Source of the DNA: Drouetiella hepatica Uher 2000/2452
GTDB lineage: Bacteria > Cyanobacteriota > Cyanobacteriia > Elainellales > Elainellaceae
NCBI GenBank assembly: GCA_019359505.1
Contig: JAHHHD010000020.1
Location: 1-64,000, forward strand
Direction: 5' to 3'
Length of the DNA stretch: 64,000 nucleotides
Part shown: positions 51,498 to 60,100 of the stretch, one piece after another
How the letters are laid out: the number at the start of each line of letters is the position of its first letter
Position numbering within the stretch: the first letter of the stretch is position 1
The notes under the pieces: generated by a model
The model's database searches: none
The model's input: the letters and a program-made list of their open reading frames with translations, nothing else
What the model was told of the DNA's origin: nothing
Program-made: the position numbers and the translations under genes

Positions 51498-51677
51498 GGA
51501 ACAGGTTTCCTGAGCAACCCAAGTCCAGGTTTGCCAATTCAGAACATAGCATCCTGACCCCGAAGGCAGCCAACGAGAAAGCGCCACACAGCCGCCGATC
51601 GTTCCTAACCCAATTAATAGCAAAACTACAGGGTAAGAACGTTTGTGCGGTTGATTAGGTGGGGAGTCATTTGCCAA
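51477..51677 (-). CDS. Small membrane-anchored hypothetical protein
   Basis: A 66-residue protein with one hydrophobic segment (VVLLLIGLGTIGGCVALSRWL, about residues 17-37) after a polar N-terminus (MANDSPPNQPHKRSY). The outer part contains two Cys and four Trp (CYVLNWQTWTWVAQETC). Unrecognised. Its last codons overlap a short tandem repeat. The ATG at 51677 is the only reasonable start. Confidence 0.5.
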   Translation of the reverse strand: MANDSPPNQPHKRSYPVVLLLIGLGTIGGCVALSRWLPSGSGCYVLNWQTWTWVAQETCSPSNRDL

Positions 51678-51726
51678 GCTTGTCCTCAGTTTGTCAGCCG
51701 TCTGTCAACTAGCTTAATCAATAGGC

Positions 51727-53391
51727 TCAGTCTGTAAACATACGATCGCTTGCCAGTGTTTCTCTGTTCAATGTCTCCACTGTAGCTTGACCAAACAGCG
51801 CGCCAAGAGCGATCGTCTGGGCGGCTGGCATTTGCCCATAGGTAAAGACGTAGGGAACATCTGGCGGTAGGCGAGGCACGATCGCCTCCAGCACATAGGG
51901 GCTGCCATACAAAACTAAAGCCTGGAGCTGCTCGGTTTCGATCAGGAAATAAAGCCAGTTTTGGGCGATCGGCGTGAGTCCGGCTGTGCCTCGGAAGGGA
52001 TTGCTGCGAACAAAGAGCTGTACTAAAGTCGGCTGGAAGGTATCCACCTCAGCCGAGAGCAGCATGGTGGGCGTGTAGCGATCGACAATTTGTAGCCCGT
52101 ACCCTCGCTCCATGGGTAGGGCAATGGCAGGCGATTGGCGAGGCAAGAATGCGCTGTTGAGCGCATCGTCTAGCAAGATTAGGTTGTGTCGCCGTTTAGG
52201 GATGGCAGTCTCCTCTAGGCGCGATCGCTCTGGGAAATGCACCCGCGTCGAGTCTTTGAGGATATTGCTGGCTGTGGCGATCGCCTCCGGCTGTGCCAAC
52301 TGCCCCAGCTGGATCGGCAGAGCTTGCACCTGAGAACCGCCCGATGGAGTGCAGACCTTTTGCTTAGCTTGCCAGATGCGCTCTAGAGAGGCATGAATTC
52401 GCTCTGGGGCAATTCTTCCAGTTTCTACGGCGGCACAGATAGCTTGAATCGCGCCCACGAGATCAACAGGCATCATCAGCACATCGGCTCCTGCCTCGAT
52501 CGCCAAGACGGGAGCTTCATTTGCGCCGTACTGCCGGGTGATTGCGCCCATGACTAGCGCATCGGTGACAATTAAGCCCGTAAATCCCATCCGCTGACGC
52601 AGTTCTTCGGCAACAGCTGCCGAGAAAGTAGCAGGGCGATCGTCTAGGCTCGGAACTTGCAGATGAGCGGTCATGATGGCATCCACGCCTTGAGCGATCG
52701 CCGCTTCAAAGGGCGGAAACTCAATCTGGGCAAGGCGCGACCGATTGTGAAGAATCAGCGGTAGATCGATATGAGAATCGATCGTCGTATCGCCATGTCC
52801 TGGAAAATGTTTAGCAGCAGTCAGCACCAAATGCTGCTGTGCCCCGCGAATAAAAGCCGCAGTTAGCTGACTGACGACCTCTGGCGTTTCACCCCAAGCC
52901 CGCAGATTGATCACCGGATTAGCCGGGTTGTTGTTAACATCCACAACTGGAGCCAGTAGCCAGTTAATGCCGAGCGCCACCGCCTCTTGTGCCGTAATTT
53001 TGCCAATTTGCTCAGCGTAGGCGATCGCCTGATTCAGGTTAGTTTGAGCGATCGCCCCTAGCGCCAGCGGCGGCGGAAACCAGGTCGCCCCAGCAAAGCG
53101 TTGTCCTACGCCTTCTTCAATATCGGCAGCAATCAGGAGAGGCACCTTTGCCCAGCTTTGAAGCTGCTGCGATCGTAGCCCCACCTCGGCAGCGCTACCG
53201 CCCAGCAAAATTACGCCCCCTACGCCATGCTGCACCCACTCTTGCAGCATGGCGGCAGGAGGCTCCCAATCTGGATACTGAATTTGGGCGTCAAACAGGT
53301 GTCCGGATGCGCGGACTACGATCATTTGAGCGACTTGCTCGGCTAGCGAGAGCGTTTTCCAGTCAGAGTGGGGCGCGTTGGCGAGGATCAT
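51727..53391 (-). CDS. Glycoside hydrolase family 3, beta-N-acetylhexosaminidase-like
   Basis: A 554-residue GH3 protein. The NagZ-type signature LTAAKHFPGHGDTTIDSHIDLP holds the His/Asp acid-base dyad, and GFTGLIVTDALVMGAI the catalytic Asp. NagZ removes N-acetylglucosamine from peptidoglycan fragments during wall recycling. It is longer than plain NagZ (about 340 residues) because of a C-terminal alpha/beta domain of about 190 residues that resembles the second domain of larger GH3 enzymes. No signal peptide. Divergent from nothing; rbfA lies upstream on the same strand. Confidence 0.92.
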   Translation of the reverse strand: MILANAPHSDWKTLSLAEQVAQMIVVRASGHLFDAQIQYPDWEPPAAMLQEWVQHGVGGVILLGGSAAEVGLRSQQLQSWAKVPLLIAADIEEGVGQRFAGATWFPPPLALGAIAQTNLNQAIAYAEQIGKITAQEAVALGINWLLAPVVDVNNNPANPVINLRAWGETPEVVSQLTAAFIRGAQQHLVLTAAKHFPGHGDTTIDSHIDLPLILHNRSRLAQIEFPPFEAAIAQGVDAIMTAHLQVPSLDDRPATFSAAVAEELRQRMGFTGLIVTDALVMGAITRQYGANEAPVLAIEAGADVLMMPVDLVGAIQAICAAVETGRIAPERIHASLERIWQAKQKVCTPSGGSQVQALPIQLGQLAQPEAIATASNILKDSTRVHFPERSRLEETAIPKRRHNLILLDDALNSAFLPRQSPAIALPMERGYGLQIVDRYTPTMLLSAEVDTFQPTLVQLFVRSNPFRGTAGLTPIAQNWLYFLIETEQLQALVLYGSPYVLEAIVPRLPPDVPYVFTYGQMPAAQTIALGALFGQATVETLNRETLASDRMFTD

Positions 53392-53447
53392 GTTGAGCTA
53401 GGATCACGTTGGGCTGAGATCGCAAGGGCAAGAGAGTTGAAGCGAAT

Positions 53448-54008
53448 CTATTTCTCTTGGGCACTGACGAAATTGTCATCTTCCAAGTCATCGTCCAGGT
53501 CATTCTCTTCCAAGTCATCCTCTAGGTCGTCATTCTCCAAGCCATCCTCTATGTCGTCGTCTAGATCATCTTCTAGATCGTCATCCTCTAGAGCCGCGCT
53601 TTCTGATTTGCTAGCCACTTCCCAGCGATCGCCCTCTGACTCAGGAATGTCTTTGCGCTCTCGGCTGAGCTGATTGATGAGCGAAAGAACTTTGGTGCCG
53701 CGATCGAAAGAAATATCTTCAATGAAAACTACTTCCGGGGTGCGGCGTAGGCGAATGCGCTGTCCTAACTCGCTTCGCACAAAGCCCGTTGCCGATTTTA
53801 GCCCCGCCATTGCCGATGCTTTGGCTTCGGGGGTGCCATAGATACTGACAAAAATCTTAGCATGTTGCAGATCTCCTGCCACCTGAACATCTGTGACGCT
53901 GACGATCCCCATGCCCACGCGATCGTCTTTAATGCCGGAAAACAGTAGCTGTCCGACCTCCCGCTTAATTGACTCCGCCACACGCGCAACCCGACGATCC
54001 GTAGCCAT
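53448..54008 (-). CDS. rbfA: Ribosome-binding factor A with long acidic tail
   Basis: Residues 1-125 form the KH-type RbfA domain that helps mature the 30S subunit: [46 protein letters not shown], and [21 protein letters not shown]. The last 60 residues are almost entirely Asp, Glu and Leu ([20 protein letters not shown] and similar), encoded by a repetitive DNA stretch at 53470-53600. Ordinary RbfA is about 120-135 residues, so the tail is an addition. It probably arose by repeat expansion. Start ATG at 54008. Confidence 0.95.
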   Translation of the reverse strand: MATDRRVARVAESIKREVGQLLFSGIKDDRVGMGIVSVTDVQVAGDLQHAKIFVSIYGTPEAKASAMAGLKSATGFVRSELGQRIRLRRTPEVVFIEDISFDRGTKVLSLINQLSRERKDIPESEGDRWEVASKSESAALEDDDLEDDLDDDIEDGLENDDLEDDLEENDLDDDLEDDNFVSAQEK

Positions 54009-54065
54009 AGTTTCTCTCCATCATGTGTCTGGCTGAGCCGCTCTTCCTTGAGCCGCGCTGAGCCG

Positions 54066-54269
54066 TCAAACTGCTTCCAGTCCCAGCATAGCGCGGAGCG
54101 TAAAGCTCAGCAGTATGAAACCGGACACCAAGAGCGCTATTGCCGCGATCGCCGTTGTGGGTCGCTTAAACATGGGCAGGAGCGGACTGAAGAACGTCAG
54201 CAATATGCCCAAGGTGAAGCTAATGAAGTAACGTGGATAGCGAGAAATGTTCGCGAAAAACTCTTCCAT
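54066..54269 (-). CDS. ycf33: DUF751/Ycf33-family membrane protein
   Basis: A 67-residue protein with two hydrophobic helices: FFANISRYPRYFISFTLGIL and AIAAIALLVSGFILLSFTL. The N-terminus EEFFANISRYPRYF is the hallmark of the DUF751/Ycf33 family, present in all cyanobacteria and many plastid genomes, with unknown function. It lies 57 bases upstream of rbfA on the same strand, a gene order common in cyanobacteria, so the two are probably cotranscribed. Confidence 0.9.
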   Translation of the reverse strand: MEEFFANISRYPRYFISFTLGILLTFFSPLLPMFKRPTTAIAAIALLVSGFILLSFTLRAMLGLEAV

Positions 54270-54346
54270 TGCCTCTAGCCTAGATAAACGATTGTGGATT
54301 GTCAGATCTTTCCAGTGCCCACGATCTTAGCAAGCTCCTGTTGAGT

Positions 54347-55672
54347 CTATTCTTTATATTCTCTAAAAGTTGTTTTCTCGATCTCCTTTAGAGCCGGATT
54401 GAGATCAAACCATCGCCCGGTTTGTCCTCGATACTCAAATACATAGAGACTCGCCAGCAGATGCTGATATTTTGGCTCATTGCCGATCGTCTTGCGTTGT
54501 GCCACTTCGTTGAGCAGCGACCATTGATCGTCTTTGACGGTGAGCGCCAAATCATCCTTATAAGTGCGAATAACGGCTTCTAGACAGTCTGCCGAGAAGG
54601 GCGGATCTTGCTGCTGGAGACAGCCAAACAGCAGACCCAACAGATTGCGCATATGACCGCCGCTAAATTGACAGAGGCGATCGAGTAAATCAGGATGGTC
54701 AAACAGTTCGGCTAGGCGATCGAGCCGCTGAGAAAAATGGGTTTCGGGAAAGGCACGAGCCAGCACCATCTGCCGCAGGAGCGCCATGCCTTCGAGATTG
54801 ACTGTACCGTCTTCCTGCAAAACGGGTACCATGGGCAAAACCTTGGGCGCAACGCCTCCCCCCAAACGGTTTTTGAGGGCTTCACCTTCGCTAGAAAACA
54901 TCAGAGCCAGCGGCACCGTGTAGACCACATGACAGTTGAGTTCGCGGAGCTGCATCCCCCGATCGATAAACAAATATTCTGGCTGCAATCGTCCAGAGCC
55001 ATTCAGCCGATTCTCGACGCGATCGAGGTTGTCTACAATCACGACCAAGCCCTGTTTCTGCCGTCGTTTGAGTTCGGCGATCGCCTTGTCCAGCAGCTCC
55101 TGATTCAGCGATTCTAGAATGCTGCTGGTGCGAGTTTCGAGATATTGGCGCAGCTGGCTGCGAAATTGCGGGCTGCTTTTGGTTTTGGCAATAACCTTGC
55201 CAATGCCGATCGAAAATTCCGCTTCAGCCGCCAGCTCGATCGGCGTTTTTAAGATTGCGCCCATTTCGGCAAACAGCCGCTCGAAGTAGCTGGGCTTGAG
55301 GCGAATGCCAATCTTTTCAAGACCTTGGCTGACCTGACGGGCGATCGCCAACAGAATATCGGTGACATCTACATCATCGACCTCCAGATCTTGATCTGCC
55401 TCAAAGTAAACGACATAGAAATTCTGCTGTTCTAGGTCGGCTTTGAGGCGATACAGCTCAGTGGATTTGCCGCAGCCAATATGTCCAGTGAAAAGCTGAC
55501 AGGTGGGTTCGTTGGGTGAAAGACGGGCGATCGTTCTTTCCAGAGCCTCAATGATCTTGCCGCCTCTGACGGACGCAAAGTCAATGTAATACGGCTGATC
55601 CTCTACGTTGCCTACAACTAATGTCCGGCTAGGATTACAAACTTTGGCAAATCGGGTCAGGTCAAGACTCAT
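54347..55672 (-). CDS. P-loop ATPase (STAND/AAA-like) of unknown function
   Basis: A 441-residue P-loop NTPase. Walker A is LFTGHIGCGKSTELYRL, Walker B is GLVVIVDNLDRVENR, and CQFSGGHMRNLLGLLFG looks like the sensor/helical region. The N-terminal YYIDFASVRGGKIIEALERTI precedes the loop. The C-terminus is a winged-helix-like segment ending YEYRGQTGRWFDLNPAL. Such proteins occur scattered in cyanobacteria, sometimes with signalling or defence genes; here the divergent neighbour is a diguanylate cyclase. A perfect 16-bp palindrome lies in the shared upstream region. Confidence 0.8.
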   Translation of the reverse strand: MSLDLTRFAKVCNPSRTLVVGNVEDQPYYIDFASVRGGKIIEALERTIARLSPNEPTCQLFTGHIGCGKSTELYRLKADLEQQNFYVVYFEADQDLEVDDVDVTDILLAIARQVSQGLEKIGIRLKPSYFERLFAEMGAILKTPIELAAEAEFSIGIGKVIAKTKSSPQFRSQLRQYLETRTSSILESLNQELLDKAIAELKRRQKQGLVVIVDNLDRVENRLNGSGRLQPEYLFIDRGMQLRELNCHVVYTVPLALMFSSEGEALKNRLGGGVAPKVLPMVPVLQEDGTVNLEGMALLRQMVLARAFPETHFSQRLDRLAELFDHPDLLDRLCQFSGGHMRNLLGLLFGCLQQQDPPFSADCLEAVIRTYKDDLALTVKDDQWSLLNEVAQRKTIGNEPKYQHLLASLYVFEYRGQTGRWFDLNPALKEIEKTTFREYKE

Positions 55673-55778
55673 GGAAATCTCAGAGCTTTAGATTTTGGAC
55701 TTTAGATTTGCAATTTAGGCGCTATTGCGGATTGCTTTTATCCTAACTGCCCTTGAATCACTAATTGCCGTGCTTTAG

Positions 55779-55813
55779 CTCAGAAGTTTGTGAGTAGCTC
55801 ACAAACTTCTGAG
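55779..55813. promoter_or_regulatory. Perfect 16-bp inverted repeat in a divergent promoter region
   Basis: CTCAGAAGTTTGTGAG and its exact complement CTCACAAACTTCTGAG are separated by TAG. It lies between divergently transcribed genes (ATPase at 55672 and diguanylate cyclase at 55985), where a terminator for either makes no sense, so an operator or a 5'-UTR hairpin is likelier. Confidence 0.6.
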
Positions 55814-55984
55814 TAAGAAATATATCAGCTTTATGTAGAAATTCAGTAGATTTTCGGGATTTATGGGTGGATTAAGTGGAAATCCTGATCCAGTTTTTTC
55901 ATGGCTAAGGCAAATTAAGCAAAACACCTATACGAATTCTAAACTCGCTACTTTCAACCTCAAGGAATATCAAGGAATATACAG

Positions 55985-57019
55985 ATGATTTCTAAGGGAA
56001 ATATCCTGATTGTCGATGACATCCCGGACAATCTTCGTCTCCTCGCTGGAATCCTGTTGCAGCAAGGCTATGATGTACGCACAGTTATTAGCGGACGGAT
56101 GGCGTTGATAGCTGCCGCAACTCTTCCTCCAGACCTGATCTTGATGGATATTTGTATGCAGGAAATGGATGGATACGAAGTCTGTCGGCATCTGAAGGCG
56201 ATACCCCAAACACGCGATATTCCCGTTATTTTTCTAAGCGCTTTGGATGGAGAAATTGACAGAGCTATGGCTTTTAGTGCAGGAGGCATTGACTACATTA
56301 CTAAGCCGTTTCAGATGGCGGAAGTGTTGGCGAGAGTCTCAACCCATCTCAAGCTGAGTCGTTTGCAAAAGCAGGTGCAGTCCCAGCATGAGATTCTCCA
56401 GCAGCAAATTCGCGATCGCAAAACAGTCGAAGATGCACTACAGCTTGCCAATCAAAAGCTTCTGCATCTGGTCAACACAGATGAACTGACCCATCTCGCT
56501 AACCGCCGTCGATTCGATGACTACATGACCCATGAGTGGAGCCGCATGATCCGCGAACAGCAGCCCATCTCGCTGGTTTTTTGCGATATCGACTGTTTTA
56601 AGCAGTACAACGACACCTATGGGCATCAGGCTGGCGATACCTGTTTGCAGAACATTGCAACAGTGCTAAAAGCGACTGCCAAGCGATCGACCGATTTGCC
56701 CACTCGGTATGGCGGCGAAGAAATGGTGGTCATTTTACCCAACACTCCAGCAGCAGGAGCTTTGCAAGTTGCCAAAGAGATTCAAATGGGAATTCGTCAC
56801 CTGCAAATTCAGCATATTGCCTCTCCTGTGAGCCGATATGTAACGTTGAGCTTTGGGGTAGCGACTCTAATGCCCACAATGGAGCTGGCTGCCAAACATT
56901 TGATCGCTGCCGCTGATGCCGCCCTCTACCAAGCCAAAGCTGAAGGTCGCAATCGCATCGTCACCGCCGACTATTCCGGCATAGATGCTTTGGAAGTCGC
57001 TTTTCAGGCTGTTATGTGA
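55985..57019 (+). CDS. PleD-like diguanylate cyclase with receiver domain
   Basis: A 344-residue response regulator. The receiver (residues 5-122) has VDDIPDNLRLL, phospho-acceptor Asp55 in LILMDICMQEMDGYE, and the Lys of DYITKPF. A coiled coil (about 125-165) leads to the GGDEF domain: ELTHLANRRRFDDYM, FCDIDCFKQYNDTYGH, and the active-site loop RYGGEEM. The c-di-GMP inhibitory site RSTD lies five residues before GGEE, so product inhibition is likely. It should make c-di-GMP when phosphorylated, and the large hybrid kinase that follows is a possible partner. A duplicated CAAGGAATAT precedes the start. Confidence 0.95.
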   Translation: MISKGNILIVDDIPDNLRLLAGILLQQGYDVRTVISGRMALIAAATLPPDLILMDICMQEMDGYEVCRHLKAIPQTRDIPVIFLSALDGEIDRAMAFSAGGIDYITKPFQMAEVLARVSTHLKLSRLQKQVQSQHEILQQQIRDRKTVEDALQLANQKLLHLVNTDELTHLANRRRFDDYMTHEWSRMIREQQPISLVFCDIDCFKQYNDTYGHQAGDTCLQNIATVLKATAKRSTDLPTRYGGEEMVVILPNTPAAGALQVAKEIQMGIRHLQIQHIASPVSRYVTLSFGVATLMPTMELAAKHLIAAADAALYQAKAEGRNRIVTADYSGIDALEVAFQAVM

Positions 57020-57075
57020 GCCAAGCTGTTACGTGAGCCAAGCTGTTATGTGAGCCAAGCTGTTATGTGAGCCAA
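57008..57075. repeat. Four tandem copies of a 17-bp unit across a stop codon
   Basis: GCTGTTATGTGAGCCAA is repeated four times head to tail (the second copy has ACG for ATG). The first copy contains the last codons and the TGA stop of the diguanylate cyclase gene, so copies carry the stop codon with them. A degenerate repeat of about 20 bp with core TTCCTAAAT follows at 57114-57172, before the kinase start. Confidence 0.85.
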
Positions 57076-57180
57076 ACTGCTATACCAACCCGATCGCATC
57101 AGATCTCTGTTAGATTGTATTCCCTAAATTTGGATTGCGTTTCCTAAATCTAGACTGTATTTCCTATAGTTATTCAGGCT

Positions 57181-60100
57181 ATGCTTCCATTTCCTTCTGC
57201 TGGTGGGCTTTTCAATAAGAAACTCTCGTTGAGATTAGTCTTGATTGTGCCCTTTGTGCTGCAAACAGTGGGAGCCGTTGGGCTGACCGGATATTTGTCA
57301 TTCCAAAGCGGACAAAAGTCGGTCAATCAGCTGGCAGAGCAGCTGATGACAGAGGTGGGCGATCGCGTTGATCAAACTCTGACAACCTATTTAGCAACGC
57401 CGCATTTGGTCAATCAACTCAATCTAGACGCGATCGATCGAGGTGACCTAAAGCTAGATCTAAATCGGTATGACCCTCAGCGCGAGAAGTATCTTTGGCA
57501 GCAGATGCGTCAGTTTGGCAACCTTTCCTGGATCTCGCTGGGTGCTGAGGTAGATGGGGCATACTCAGGCGCTCATCGAGAATACGGTAGCCCTGATGTA
57601 GAAATTGCGGTGGCAAATCAGTCTACGCAATCTCAAGTTATCTACTACTCCATGAATGATCGGGGAGAGCGAATTACGCCTGTAAAGGTTCAGCCAAAGC
57701 CCTACGATTCTCGTCAGCGTCCCTGGTATAAAGCAGCCGCTATGGCAGGCAAAGCGGCTTGGACAGGCATTTATTCTGGCTATACGACGGACACCGTTTT
57801 CATCGCTGCAAGTCAGCCCATTTATGGTGCCTCTGGCAAGCTGCTAGGCGTGAGTTCAGCAGATTTATCCCTTCAAAATCTTCAGAACTTTTTGAAGCAA
57901 ACTTATGTGAGTCAGTCGGGGCACGTGTTTATCATTGAGCGATCGGGAGAGCTAGTAGTCAGCTCTAGCCAAGAATCAGCTTTCGGGGCTGGACAATCTG
58001 GGGCAGGGCAGTTCCGTCGTCAGGCGATCGATAGCCAGGTGCCTGCCATTCAGGCGGCGGCTCGCCACATTCATCGGCTTAAACCCGTGAGTGAGGTCAG
58101 CAACCGCTCAAACTTTAGATTTCAAGAGGCGGAGCAGCGCTATTTTGCCAAAGTTTTGCCGCTTTCTGCGTCTGGTTTCAATAGCGCCAATCTCAAGATT
58201 TCTCATCTCCCCGATTGGCTCATTGTGGTGGTGGTGCCAGAAGCTGATTTCATGGCGCAAGTGAATGAAAATATGTCTCGGACAGTGCTGCTTTGCATAG
58301 CGGCACTGCTACTAGCCATTGGGTCGGGCATCTTGACTGCACAGTGGATAACGGCTCCTCTGCTGCGGTTGCAGCAGGCAGTTCAAGAAGTGGCGGCGGG
58401 CGAGTTCGATCGCCCGGTCGAGATTCACCGGAGCGGCGAGTTTGGAGAATTAGCGCGATCGTTTAACCAAATGAAAGTTCAGCTCAAGACTTTTTTGACC
58501 GCCTTTGAGCAAAGCGAACGAAAAATTGCCCAGCTTTTAGAGAGTTTGCCGATTGGGGTATCTACGCTAGATGCAAACGGCACACTCACTTATATGAATC
58601 CAGCAGGACAAGAACTTATCCCTCCGGGGGTTGTTCCGGGTGCTGCCCACAAAGATTTTCCTGAAATCTATCAGCTTTATCGGGCAGGAACCGAAGAGCT
58701 TTATCCCCATGAGCAATTGCCTGGAGCACGAGCGCTGAAGGGTGAATTTGTTGCGAATCAGCTCATAGAGGTGCGTCGGCAGGATGAGGTAATTTTGCTG
58801 GAGGTGCGATCGGCTCCCATCTTTGACGAGATGGGTCAGGTAATTTCTGCTATCACGGTGTTTCAAGACATCAGCGATCGCCAGCGTGCCGAGGCGGCAA
58901 TTCAACGCAGCGAAGAACAGTTGCGGCTGACTATGGAGTTTGGTCAGATTGCAAGCTGGAATTGGCACATTGCTACAGGCGACAACACTTGGAACGACAA
59001 GACCTATACGGTCTTGGACTATAGGCTTGGAAGTATTGAACCCACTTATAAGCACTGGCGCGATCGCGTTCATCCAGAAGATCTGGGGAGGGTCGAACAG
59101 GCTATTTTTGCCGCTCTAAAAAGCCGAACAGACTACCGCGCAGAGTACCGCATTCTCTGGCCGGACGGCAGTCTGCACTGGTTATTGGGTCAAGGACGCG
59201 GCATTTATGATCAGACAGGCAAAGCTGTACGAATGGCAGGAGTTTTAATCGACATCACCGATCGCAAGACAGCCGAGGCAGCTTTGCAAGACAGTGAAGC
59301 CCGCTTCCGAAGGCTAGCCGAAAACGTGCCAGGAGTCATCTATCGTTACATCATGCACCCTGATGGCACCGACCAATTTACCTACATCAGCCCTCGCTGC
59401 TCCGAAATCTTTGAGGTAGAAGCCGATGCCGTACGGCAAAGCTCTAACACGCTATGGAGGCTGATTCATACTGAGGATGCGATCAACCTCAAAACTCTGG
59501 CACCGATCGCCATCCGCGCCCTTCAGCCTTGGTCAATTGATTACCGCATCACAACTCCTTCTGGGAAAGTAAAATGGCTTCAAAACTTTGCTGCGCCCGA
59601 TGTGCAGCCCGATGGCAACGTGTATTGGGATGGAGTAGTCATTGATATTAGCGATCGCAAGCAGATCGAACAGCTTTTGTCAGATTACAACCGCACCCTA
59701 GAGGTACAGGTACAAGAACGCACTGAAGCGCTACAGCGCAGTGAGGCGACCTATCGCGCCATTCTGGAAGACCAGACCGAATTTATCGTCAAGCTAGATG
59801 CCGATGGGATGATTACCTACGCCAACGAGGTTTACTGCCGCCGATTTGGATTAAACCGCCAAGCTTTGCTCGGTCATCACTATGTTCCGGTTGTGTCTCA
59901 ATTAGATCGCGACTATGTGACTGAGTGTTTTATGGCTCTTCGCCCAGAGAACCCGGTAGTGACGGTCGAAAATCGCGGCGTGACTTGCCAGGGCGAGCGC
60001 TGGGCGCAGTGGATCAATCGCGGCTTTTTTGATCAGCATGGCAATCTCATCGCCATTCAATCGGTTGGGCGAGACATTCATGAGCGCAAGCAGGCTGAAG

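Noticed and set aside
54347-57019. A defence system formed by the ATPase and diguanylate cyclase (c-di-GMP signalling)
   Set aside because: The cyclase is an ordinary PleD-like regulator and no effector gene is adjacent; the divergent layout alone is not enough.
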